Shown here one piece after another: positions 1-7,407 of a stretch of DNA of 64,000 nucleotides. Position numbers and translations under genes: made by a program. The stretch lies in NCBI GenBank assembly GCA_947500575.1, contig CANMSI010000001.1, positions 1,178,001-1,242,000 of the forward strand. Direction: 5' to 3'. How positions within the stretch are numbered: position 1 is the first letter of the stretch; the number at the start of each line of letters is the position of its first letter. The DNA comes from an uncultured Flavobacteriaceae bacterium (GTDB lineage: Bacteria; Bacteroidota; Bacteroidia; Flavobacteriales; Flavobacteriaceae). The notes beneath the pieces were generated by a model. The model searched no databases. It saw only the letters and a list, made by a program, of their open reading frames with translations, and was not told the origin of the DNA.

Positions 1-1994
1 AACTCAAGGAAGCGCCGTTACCATTAATTGTACACTGGAACAAATCACATTTCGTAGTTGTTTATAAAATTAAAAATGATGTTGTCTATATTTCTGATCC
101 TGCTTTTGGGCTTCTTTCCTACTCAAAAGAAGACTTCATTTCTAACTGGATTGGCAATAATGCTACAGAAGAGACTAAGGAAGGTATATCATTATTACTA
201 GAGGTAACACCGAAATTCAAAAAACAAAAATGGGAAGATACAGACAAGAAATCCTTTCTTTTTCTATATCAGTATCTTTTTAAGTACAAGGGACTACTGC
301 TTCAATTAGGCGTAGGACTTCTTGTAGGTAGTCTGTTGCAACTCATATTTCCTTTTTTAACTCAAAGCATTGTAGATGTTGGTATTCAAAATCAGGATGT
401 TGATTTCATTTACCTTGTTCTTTTTGCACAAATTATGCTTTTTATTGGGCGTACTAGCGCAGAAGTATTCCGTAGTTGGATTCTATTGCACTTAAGCACT
501 CGAATTAATATTTCATTGGTTTCTGATTTCTTTATTAAGTTAATGAACCTTCCCATTGCCTATTTTGATACTAGAATGACCGGGGATATTATGCAACGGA
601 TCAATGATCACAGCCGAATTGAAAACCTACTTACCGGTACCACATTGAGCACGCTATTTTCATTGGCTAATCTTGTGGTTTTTGGTGCCGTTTTAATGTA
701 CTACGACATTTCTATCTTTTTAATATTTGCTGTAGGAAGTATTATTTATGTGCTTTGGATATTGTTCTTTCTTAAAAGAAGAAAAGAATTAGACCATAAA
801 CGCTTTGCACAAATGAGCATGGAACAAAGCACCGTTATTGAACTTATTAGCGGCATGCAGGAAATTAAAATGAACAGTGCTGAAAAACAAAAGCGGTGGA
901 GCTGGGAATTTGTACAGGCCAGGCTGTTTAAGGTAAACATGCAGAGTTTAGCTTTAGAACAGACACAAGAAGTGGGATCCTCTTTTATAAATGAAGCAAA
1001 GAATATTGTGATCACTTTTGTCTCTGCCATATTAGTAATCAAAGGAGCCATTAGTTTGGGAATGATGTTGTCTATACAATACATTATAGGCCAATTAAAC
1101 GCTCCTATTACGCAATTGGTGAGTTTCATTAGAGCCGCACAAGATGCTAAAATTAGCTTAGAAAGGTTAGGCGAAATTCATGATAAGGAAGACGAAGAAC
1201 AGGAGAACAAAAAGTACATTTCTAATATTGATGTATCCAAGGACATTGTCATAGAAAATATTAGCTTTAGATACAGGGGTAACGATGAAAATGTTTTAAA
1301 AGATTTAAGTCTCACAATACCTGCAAATAAAACAACCGCCATTGTTGGAGCAAGTGGAAGTGGTAAAACTACCCTGATGAAAATTTTATTAAAATTCTAT
1401 GAACCAGCCAATGGGAAAATATTCCACGGAGAACATAATTTAACCGATATTTCTCCAAAACATTGGAGAGCCAATATTGGGGTAGTAATGCAAGAGGGTT
1501 ACATTTTTAATGATACTATCGCTGGTAATATTGCAGTGGGTGTAGATACCATAGATCAAGAGCGCTTATTAATTGCAGTAAAAACAGCAAACATCTATGA
1601 TTTTATCACATCGCTACCACTAGGTTTTAACACTAAAATAGGAAATGAAGGTGTGGGCATAAGTACGGGTCAGAAACAGCGATTGTTCGTTGCAAGAGCT
1701 ATTTACAAGAATCCACATTTTCTCTTTTTTGACGAAGCAACCTCTGCCTTGGACTCAAAGAATGAACGGGTAATCATAGAGAATCTCAATGCATTTTTTA
1801 AAAGTAGAACAGCCATTGTAATTGCGCATAGATTAAGTACTGTAAAGCATGCACATCAAATTGTTGTCATTGATGATGGGAAAATAGCAGAAGTAGGCAA
1901 CCATGAAACTTTGATCGCCAAACAAGACATTTACTTTGGCTTGGTAAGAAACCAATTGGCCCTAGAGAAACTAAATACCAAAACAAATGCCTAA
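1..1994 (+). CDS. Peptidase-domain (C39) ABC exporter, 5' end outside window
   Basis: The reading frame is open from base 3, so the gene begins before the window. The first ~60 residues match the C-terminal half of a C39 double-glycine peptidase: the catalytic His lies in WNKSHFVVVYK and the Asp in YISDPAFG. The catalytic Cys would be upstream and is not visible. Then follow a membrane domain and an ABC ATPase with Walker A (GASGSGKT), signature (STGQKQR) and Walker B (FLFFDEATSALD). This family cleaves leader peptides after a Gly-Gly motif and exports the product across the inner membrane. The stop overlaps the HlyD gene by 8 bases, so the two are coupled. The substrate peptide and any TolC-type partner are not visible. 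Apparent internal starts such as TTG at 336 are not the true start. Confidence 0.9.
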   Translation, partial: LKEAPLPLIVHWNKSHFVVVYKIKNDVVYISDPAFGLLSYSKEDFISNWIGNNATEETKEGISLLLEVTPKFKKQKWEDTDKKSFLFLYQYLFKYKGLLLQLGVGLLVGSLLQLIFPFLTQSIVDVGIQNQDVDFIYLVLFAQIMLFIGRTSAEVFRSWILLHLSTRINISLVSDFFIKLMNLPIAYFDTRMTGDIMQRINDHSRIENLLTGTTLSTLFSLANLVVFGAVLMYYDISIFLIFAVGSIIYVLWILFFLKRRKELDHKRFAQMSMEQSTVIELISGMQEIKMNSAEKQKRWSWEFVQARLFKVNMQSLALEQTQEVGSSFINEAKNIVITFVSAILVIKGAISLGMMLSIQYIIGQLNAPITQLVSFIRAAQDAKISLERLGEIHDKEDEEQENKKYISNIDVSKDIVIENISFRYRGNDENVLKDLSLTIPANKTTAIVGASGSGKTTLMKILLKFYEPANGKIFHGEHNLTDISPKHWRANIGVVMQEGYIFNDTIAGNIAVGVDTIDQERLLIAVKTANIYDFITSLPLGFNTKIGNEGVGISTGQKQRLFVARAIYKNPHFLFFDEATSALDSKNERVIIENLNAFFKSRTAIVIAHRLSTVKHAHQIVVIDDGKIAEVGNHETLIAKQDIYFGLVRNQLALEKLNTKTNA

Positions 1995-3288
1995 ATCTTC
2001 TCAAAAAGAAAAGCTAGATCTACGGTCAGAAGAGGTCCAAGAAATTTTGACGAAGCCTCCTGTATGGATTGTTCGATGGGGTATTACCCTCATATTTGTA
2101 TTTACTCTTATAATAATAGCCTTGTCTTTTATCATTGAATATCCTGATTTTGTTGCCGCAAAAGTTCTGATCACTACCGAAAAACCTACCGAAAAAATTA
2201 TAGCACGTTATAATGGTCAAATAGATAAGATATTTATTCAGGATAGAGATACGGTAGCAATTAAACAACCTTTGGCTGTCATTGAGAACTCTGCAGAGTT
2301 TGATGATGTATACTACTTAAAAAGCATCATTGATACATTAAATTTTAATCTTAAAGACTTTTCATTCCCTATTCAACAAAGCACTTATCTTGTATTAGGA
2401 GATGTCGAAAATGCCTATGCTAATTTTGAAAAAAGTTATGTGGATTATTCATTATTAAAATCCTTAGAACCCTACACGAATCGTCTTGATGGGAATAAGG
2501 AATCTTTAGTCGAAATTAAAGCTCGCTTAATAGATCAAATCAGCCAGAAAAGACTTTTGGAACAAGAATACAAGTTAAAACAAACAGATTTCAATAGGTA
2601 TAAGCACTTATTTGAAAAAGGAGTAGTTTCTCAGCAAGAGTATGAATCCAAAGAATTGGAATTCATTCAGATGCAAAAAAACATTAATGATATGGCCATT
2701 TCTATTTCGCAAATGCGCGAAGCAATTTCTTCGGCCAACCAGCAGCTAAAAACCACTTATATCAATAGAGAAGAGGACAATACCAGGTTGTTGAGAAATC
2801 TATCCCAGTCCTTTAATGCCTTAAAAAAAGCGATTAGAGATTGGGAAAATAATTACGTACTATCCTCATCTATAGAAGGTATTGCAAGTTTTCAAGAATA
2901 CTGGGGAGTTAATCAATACGTGAATAATGGGGATGTTATTTTTTCCATTCTACCCACCGAAACTAGTAATCTGGTAGGTAAACTGACCATCCCGTCTCAA
3001 AACGCTGGCAAGGTAACGACGGGTCAAAAGGTTTTAGTAAAATTAGATAATTTCCCATACCAACAATACGGAATGCTAGTAGGTAAAGTTAAAAACATCT
3101 CCATTTCCCCTGACAAACAAGGAAATTATACCATCTACATTTCCTTACCCAAAGGGACGCAAACATCGTACAATGTAGATATTGGTTTTGAACAAGAGAT
3201 GTTGGGAAATGCAGAAATCATTACAGAGGATTTAAGCGTTGCAGAACGGATCTTCTTTAGCTTTAAAGAATTGTTTAAATATGGTTAA
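1987..3288 (+). CDS. HlyD-family membrane fusion (periplasmic adaptor) protein
   Basis: 433 residues. One N-terminal membrane segment (about residues 31-48) is followed by a biotinyl-lipoyl-like half (ARYNGQIDKIFIQDRDTV), a long coiled coil (about 140-275, rich in Q, E, K and L) and a C-terminal beta domain. This is the adaptor that links an inner-membrane ABC exporter to an outer-membrane channel. The ATG lies inside the last codons of the C39 exporter gene (8-base overlap), which indicates one transcript and one export machine, probably for bacteriocin-like or double-glycine peptides. The substrate is inferred from the partner only. Confidence 0.9.
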   Translation: MPKSSQKEKLDLRSEEVQEILTKPPVWIVRWGITLIFVFTLIIIALSFIIEYPDFVAAKVLITTEKPTEKIIARYNGQIDKIFIQDRDTVAIKQPLAVIENSAEFDDVYYLKSIIDTLNFNLKDFSFPIQQSTYLVLGDVENAYANFEKSYVDYSLLKSLEPYTNRLDGNKESLVEIKARLIDQISQKRLLEQEYKLKQTDFNRYKHLFEKGVVSQQEYESKELEFIQMQKNINDMAISISQMREAISSANQQLKTTYINREEDNTRLLRNLSQSFNALKKAIRDWENNYVLSSSIEGIASFQEYWGVNQYVNNGDVIFSILPTETSNLVGKLTIPSQNAGKVTTGQKVLVKLDNFPYQQYGMLVGKVKNISISPDKQGNYTIYISLPKGTQTSYNVDIGFEQEMLGNAEIITEDLSVAERIFFSFKELFKYG

Positions 3289-3293
3289 ACAAT

Positions 3294-3312
3294 TTGTCAT
3301 ACAGTTGTCATA
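3294..3312 (+). repeat. Direct repeat TTGTCATA x2 after hlyD
   Basis: TTGTCATA occurs at 3294-3301 and again at 3305-3312, so the copies are 11 bases (one helical turn) apart. They lie just after the HlyD stop codon and about 40 bases before the TetR promoter. This could be a tandem protein site or chance in AT-rich DNA. Confidence 0.25.
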
Positions 3313-3345
3313 AAACATCTCTACAAGGTATTTTATTAAAATATT

Positions 3346-3363
3346 TTACCGAACGTTTGGTAA
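3346..3363. promoter_or_regulatory. TetR operator 1, upstream of its own gene
   Basis: TTACCGAACGTTTGGTAA is an 18-base palindrome with 16 of 18 positions symmetric. The half-site TTACCGAA recurs at 3972-3989 upstream of the next gene. It overlaps the -33 element of the tetR promoter, the position expected for autorepression. The regulator assignment is inferred from location. Confidence 0.75.
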
Positions 3364-3386
3364 TTAAATCTTTTTAACTATCTTTG
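3356..3386 (+). promoter_or_regulatory. Promoter of the TetR gene
   Basis: TTTG at 3356-3359, a 19-base spacer and TATCTTTG at 3379-3386 match the Bacteroidota consensus (TTG, N17-23, TAnnTTTG). The ATG at 3391 is only 4 bases past the -7 box, so transcription probably starts at or next to the start codon, giving a leaderless mRNA. Confidence 0.65.
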
Positions 3387-3390
3387 ACCC

Positions 3391-3951
3391 ATGAGACCAC
3401 AAAAAATTTTAGATGAAGACTTACTAATTGGTTTAGCCAAAACGTTCAGAGCTAGAGGATATGAAGGTACAAGTCTAAATGAAATAGCCGAAGTCACAGG
3501 TTTAAAAAAAGCAAGTCTCTATCATCGATTTCCCAAAGGAAAAAAAGAGATGGCAGAATGTGTTCTGAACCATATCGATCATTGGGTTCAACACCATATT
3601 TTCGACGCGTTAATTGATGAGAATAACAATCCACAGCAAAGGCTGCACAATGCTTTACGGCATATTAGAACTTTATATGATGAGGGAAATGAAAGCTGTC
3701 TTTTCCGGGCCTTTTCAATGCAAATGGGATTGGAACTATTTGAAAAACAAATTAATAGTGGGATGATGGCTTGGATCAATGCATTTACGGAGATAGGACT
3801 TGCACTTAATTTGTCTTCCTCAAAAGCAAAAGCAAACGCGGTGAATACATTAATAGTAATTCAAGGTAGCCTTATTGTAACTAGAGGTTTAAATGACACA
3901 TCTGTATTTGATAAGGCTATTAAATCTATTGAAAAGCAATATTTAGAATAA
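3391..3951 (+). CDS. TetR/AcrR-family transcriptional regulator
   Basis: 186 residues, the usual TetR size. The N-terminal HTH is clear: LAKTFRARGYEGTSLNEIA then GLKKASLYHRFPKGK (about residues 15-53). The C-terminal ligand domain resembles the YxaF/LmrA-type TetR subgroup. Two palindromes sharing the TTACCGAA half-site flank the gene, one in its own promoter and one before the hydrolase at 4032, so it probably represses itself and that hydrolase. The next in-frame Met is far inside the HTH, which makes the ATG at 3391 the only reasonable start despite its closeness to the promoter. The inducer is unknown. Confidence 0.9.
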   Translation: MRPQKILDEDLLIGLAKTFRARGYEGTSLNEIAEVTGLKKASLYHRFPKGKKEMAECVLNHIDHWVQHHIFDALIDENNNPQQRLHNALRHIRTLYDEGNESCLFRAFSMQMGLELFEKQINSGMMAWINAFTEIGLALNLSSSKAKANAVNTLIVIQGSLIVTRGLNDTSVFDKAIKSIEKQYLE

Positions 3952-3971
3952 AAAAAATTTAACTTAATAAT

Positions 3972-3989
3972 TTACCGAATGTTCGGTAA
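3972..3989. promoter_or_regulatory. TetR operator 2, upstream of the lipoprotein hydrolase
   Basis: TTACCGAATGTTCGGTAA has perfect 8-base arms around a 2-base centre and the same TTACCGAA half-site as 3346-3363. It lies 20 bases after tetR and about 42 bases before the hydrolase ATG. It is a better palindrome than operator 1 and so may bind more tightly. Confidence 0.75.
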
Positions 3990-4031
3990 TTTATTTTCAA
4001 ACTTTAAGTATAACCCTTAATATTAAATAAC

Positions 4032-5006
4032 ATGAAAAAATTAATTCCACTTTACCTAGTAATGCTAATACTTGTATTTGGATGTCAAGAACCAGAGAGC
4101 AAACAGCTAAAAAGCAATGTTGTTACTACAACCGACACCGTCTCTAAAAAGAGCACTACAAAATTTAAAAAGCTAGAAATTGACGGTATCAATATCGCAT
4201 ACCGAGAAGCAGGAAATCCCGAAAATCCAACTATTGTGTTGTTACATGGGTTCCCATCTTCATCACATCAATACAGAAAAGTAATCAATGCACTTTCGGA
4301 TGATTACCATCTTATTGCTCCAGATTATCCAGGATTTGGGAACAGTGATTTTCCTTCATCTGATGTGTATGAATATACATTTGACAATTTTGCCAAAACG
4401 ATAGATGCATTTTTAGAAAAAAAGAATTTGAGTACTTACGCTTTGATGATTCAAGATTATGGTGCACCCGTTGGATTTAGAATTGCTACTGCCCACCCAG
4501 AAAGGGTTACTGCGATTATCAACCAAAACGGAAATGCTTATGAAGAAGGGTTAGGACCAGCATGGGCCGGTATTAAAGCGATCTGGGAAGATAGAAACGA
4601 ACAAACTGAAAAAGCGGTACTACCTGCCTTTTCTTTAGAAGGGTTAAAATGGCAATACACCCATGGCACAAGAAATGAAGAAAACATTAATCCCGACACC
4701 TGGCACCTGGACTACCTGAGGCTTTCAAGACCCAATGCACACAAAGTGAACATTGATCTGTTTGATGATTATCAAAATAATCTGAAATTATATCCCGAAT
4801 GGCAACAATACTTGAGGGATAATCAACCTCCAATGTTAATCATATGGGGCAAGAATGACGAGTTTTTCCCAGAAGCTGGGGCCGAGGCCTTTAAAAGAGA
4901 CGTCAAAAATATTGATTACAATATATTTGATACAGGACACTTCGTATTAGAAGAAGATGGCGCTGCCGTCATCGAGAAGATTAGACTATTCATGCAAGCT
5001 AGGTAA
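4032..5006 (+). CDS. Alpha/beta hydrolase lipoprotein, haloalkane dehalogenase/epoxide hydrolase-like
   Basis: 324 residues with a lipoprotein signal (LVFGC, Cys18). The fold motifs are HGFPSSSH (oxyanion region, HG at 72-73), PDYPGFGNSD, and nucleophile elbow IQDYGAPVG with Asp142 as nucleophile; acid Asp276 lies in WGKNDEFF and His303 in DTGHF. An Asp nucleophile rather than Ser points to the haloalkane dehalogenase, epoxide hydrolase or fluoroacetate dehalogenase group, not to an esterase. Halide-binding residues cannot be assigned by eye. Lipidation places it in the envelope. It is controlled, by inference, by the TetR operator 42 bases upstream. The gene at 5587 is a soluble paralogue. 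Confidence 0.85.
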   Translation: MKKLIPLYLVMLILVFGCQEPESKQLKSNVVTTTDTVSKKSTTKFKKLEIDGINIAYREAGNPENPTIVLLHGFPSSSHQYRKVINALSDDYHLIAPDYPGFGNSDFPSSDVYEYTFDNFAKTIDAFLEKKNLSTYALMIQDYGAPVGFRIATAHPERVTAIINQNGNAYEEGLGPAWAGIKAIWEDRNEQTEKAVLPAFSLEGLKWQYTHGTRNEENINPDTWHLDYLRLSRPNAHKVNIDLFDDYQNNLKLYPEWQQYLRDNQPPMLIIWGKNDEFFPEAGAEAFKRDVKNIDYNIFDTGHFVLEEDGAAVIEKIRLFMQAR

Positions 5007-5090
5007 GTACGTAATAGCTCTATTGGTAAATTACTGAAATTTAATTATCAAAAAAATAAAAGAACTTTATGATTTTACAGATTTTATTAT

Positions 5091-5098
5091 TACGTTTG
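5091..5098 (+). promoter_or_regulatory. -7 box (TACGTTTG) of the Rrf2 gene
   Basis: Exact TAnnTTTG match 33 bases before the ATG at 5131. The operator at 5099-5123 begins immediately after it and so covers the probable start of transcription. No clear -33 box. Confidence 0.55.
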
Positions 5099-5123
5099 TA
5101 CTGTAATAAAAATAATTACAGTA
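5099..5123. promoter_or_regulatory. Rrf2 operator 1, perfect 9-base inverted repeat
   Basis: TACTGTAAT at 5099-5107 and ATTACAGTA at 5115-5123 are exact inverted repeats around a 7-base AT spacer. The core TGTAAn and ATTACA recurs with the same spacing at 5556-5580. Size and spacing fit a dimeric Rrf2-type regulator. Its place over the transcription start implies repression. Confidence 0.8.
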
Positions 5124-5130
5124 AAAACCT

Positions 5131-5541
5131 ATGGTAAAAAGCAAATTTTCAATATCACTCCATATAATGACCCTATTGGCGTACTATCCAGGAGAATGGC
5201 ATTCGTCAGCGAAAATTGCTGAAAGCCTTAACATAAATCCGGTATTAGTTCGGAAAGAGATAAAAGCACTTAAAAGCAGTGGTTTAATTGAAAGTAAAGA
5301 AGGGAAAAACGGAGGTGTACAATTGGGAAAATCCGCAAAAAAGATTTCATTAGCAGATATTTTTGAAGCCGTAAAAGGGGGCAGTCACGTACTTAATCTT
5401 TCTAACAACATACCAGACGTAAGTTGTAAAATAGGAGGTCAAATCAATGAAAAATTATTATCAATATTTGATAACGTAGATAACGCTATCATAGATATTT
5501 TGAAACCTCAGACTTTAGAAAAATTTAAAAATCAGTTCTAG
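5131..5541 (+). CDS. Rrf2-family transcriptional regulator with a single cysteine
   Basis: 136 residues. The Rrf2 winged helix is clear: ISLHIMTLLAYYP, then AKIAESLNINPVLVRKEIKAL, then the wing (GLIESKEGKNGGVQLGK) and the dimer helix DIFEAVKGG. Iron-sulfur members such as IscR and NsrR carry three clustered cysteines; this one has a single Cys (Cys99), so it cannot hold a cluster in that way and is closer to the CymR/YwnA type. It could sense through one thiol or a small ligand. Matching operators before this gene and before the hydrolase at 5587 suggest it controls both. Confidence 0.88.
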   Translation: MVKSKFSISLHIMTLLAYYPGEWHSSAKIAESLNINPVLVRKEIKALKSSGLIESKEGKNGGVQLGKSAKKISLADIFEAVKGGSHVLNLSNNIPDVSCKIGGQINEKLLSIFDNVDNAIIDILKPQTLEKFKNQF

Positions 5542-5555
5542 TTTTTTTTATTTAA

Positions 5556-5580
5556 AACTGTAACAAAAATAATTACATTT
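5556..5580. promoter_or_regulatory. Rrf2 operator 2, upstream of the soluble hydrolase
   Basis: The core TGTAAC-AAAAATA-ATTACA has the same layout as the operator at 5099-5123, with weaker outer bases. It sits about 7 bases before the ATG at 5587, overlapping the expected translation or transcription start region, which suits repression. Confidence 0.7.
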
Positions 5581-5586
5581 AATATC

Positions 5587-6432
5587 ATGAGTATGAATAA
5601 ATCCATCAAAATCAACGATCTATCAATCTTCTACAGAGAAGCAGGCGAACAACACAAAGACACCATTCTGTTCTTGCACGGAAACCCTACCTCATCACAT
5701 ATGTACAAGGAGCTAATGAATTTATTAAAAGACAAATACCATGTCATTGCTCCCGATTATCCTGGATTTGGTTTTAGCGCAAGACCTAATACTTCAGAAT
5801 ATGAATATTCTTTTGATAACATTAGTAACACAATGAATGAATTCATAGACGCATTAGGGCTTAAGAGCTTTTACTTATTCATACAAGATTACGGAGGGCC
5901 CGTAGGATTTCGTATTGCGGTTAAAAGACCAGAATTAGTTAAAGGCCTTATTATCCAAAATGCCAATGTCTATGCTGAAGGTTTTGGGGAATGGGCAATG
6001 GAAATAGGAGGATATATCCAAAACAACGATGTGAAAAAGATGAACACTTACAAAAAACATTTGGTAAGCCTGGAAGGTCTCAAAGAACAGTATGTGACCG
6101 GTGCTAAAGATGTTCGTTCAATTGATCCTTCCTCTTATTTTTTGGATTATGCTTTTCTACAACGTCCAGGCGTACAAGAACTGTTCTTAACACTTTTTGA
6201 TAATTACGGAACCAACTTTGAAAAATACGAAGAGTGGCAAAATTACTTAAGAACTCATCAACCTCCAACCCTAGTAGTCTGGGGAACAAATGATAAATTT
6301 TTCAGTAAGCCCGGAGGAGAAGCCTATGCCAAAGATTTAAAAGATGTGGAAATACACTTCTTCGATGGCGGGCATTTTATGCTCGAAGAATATGCAAATG
6401 AGGTATCAGAACTAATAAAAGAGTTTATTTAA
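5587..6432 (+). CDS. Alpha/beta hydrolase, cytoplasmic, haloalkane dehalogenase/epoxide hydrolase-like
   Basis: 281 residues, no signal peptide. Motifs parallel those of the lipoprotein at 4032: HGNPTSSH, PDYPGFGFS, nucleophile elbow IQDYGGPVG (Asp101), acid Asp236 in WGTNDKFF and His263 in GGHFMLEE. The two share long runs of identity around these sites and a similar cap (FLDY..L.RP), so they are paralogues. The start may be the ATG at 5587 or the third codon, also ATG. The Rrf2-type operator lies directly upstream. The gene is followed after 33 bases by the NmrA-like gene, probably in the same operon. The substrate cannot be told from sequence. Confidence 0.85.
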   Translation: MSMNKSIKINDLSIFYREAGEQHKDTILFLHGNPTSSHMYKELMNLLKDKYHVIAPDYPGFGFSARPNTSEYEYSFDNISNTMNEFIDALGLKSFYLFIQDYGGPVGFRIAVKRPELVKGLIIQNANVYAEGFGEWAMEIGGYIQNNDVKKMNTYKKHLVSLEGLKEQYVTGAKDVRSIDPSSYFLDYAFLQRPGVQELFLTLFDNYGTNFEKYEEWQNYLRTHQPPTLVVWGTNDKFFSKPGGEAYAKDLKDVEIHFFDGGHFMLEEYANEVSELIKEFI

Positions 6433-6465
6433 AAAAATCAAGTTTAACAATTAAAATATATAAAA

Positions 6466-7344
6466 ATGAAAGTATTTGTAACAGGAGCTACAGGCTTCCA
6501 GGGCGGTAAGATTGCTGGAGCACTATTAAATGAAAATCATCAGGTAACAACCCTGAAAAGAGATCCAAACGTTGGAATACCAGCAATGGAAGGAATTGAA
6601 GTAATCCAAGGTGGTTTAGAGAATAAAGAATCTTTAGCAACAGCGATGAAAGGTGTCCAAGCGGCCATTTATTCTTTCCCACTAATTTTTGACATGGAAC
6701 TTACCAAAACATACACTGCTAATTTTATAGCTGCTGCAAAACAAAGAAGTGTAAGCTTGGTAATTTTTAACACCACTTTTCATTTGGCTAAAGAAGAAAC
6801 AGGCTTCTTAGCATTGGACCTCAAAGTTGCAATGAAAAAACAATTCGATGCATCTGGTCTAAACGTAATAACACTTGCGCCAGATACTTATATTGATAAC
6901 ATTTCCGCCCCATGGTCTATTCCAGTTATATTGGAACACAAAATCGTACCCTATCCAATTGCACCAGATAAAAAACTTCCATGGATCAGTCATTCAGATT
7001 TAGGAAAATATGTAGCAAAGGCCCTTTCTAAACCAGAACTGGCAGGTAAGACACTTCCAATTGGAGGAAGTTTAATTTCTGGAAATGAAATCACCGCTGC
7101 CATAGCTGCTGAAATAGGGCAAGAACTTAATTTTGTTTCAGTACCTGTGAATGAATTTGAGCAGCAATTAGCTCCAGGTTTTGGAGCAATCGCGGCTAAG
7201 GAAATAGCCAATCTTTATAGATTTATAGAACAAAACCACAACGAATTTGTAGATAAGGACTATGAGAAAACTAATCAGCTTTTAGGTATTCAGCCACAAT
7301 CGCTGAACGACTGGGCTAGTTCTGTTAACTGGACAGTTTCATAG
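6466..7344 (+). CDS. NmrA-like NAD(P)-binding protein
   Basis: 292 residues. The N-terminal dinucleotide motif is VTGATGFQGGKI (GxxGxxG). There is no clear YxxxK catalytic pair, as in NmrA/HSCARG-type atypical short-chain dehydrogenases that sense or reduce with NADPH. Gene order after the hydrolase suggests a shared substrate pathway or a redox-sensing role. It could be a quinone oxidoreductase-like enzyme. Confidence 0.8.
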   Translation: MKVFVTGATGFQGGKIAGALLNENHQVTTLKRDPNVGIPAMEGIEVIQGGLENKESLATAMKGVQAAIYSFPLIFDMELTKTYTANFIAAAKQRSVSLVIFNTTFHLAKEETGFLALDLKVAMKKQFDASGLNVITLAPDTYIDNISAPWSIPVILEHKIVPYPIAPDKKLPWISHSDLGKYVAKALSKPELAGKTLPIGGSLISGNEITAAIAAEIGQELNFVSVPVNEFEQQLAPGFGAIAAKEIANLYRFIEQNHNEFVDKDYEKTNQLLGIQPQSLNDWASSVNWTVS

Positions 7345-7407
7345 TATAACAGACCGAATAGTAATGAATAATTATAGAAGCTCTAATCATCACCTAAAAA
7401 ATGACCA

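Noticed and set aside
336-1994. ABC transporter starting at TTG 336
   Set aside because: The frame is open to the window edge and encodes the C39 peptidase end before this point; the TTG is an internal Leu codon.
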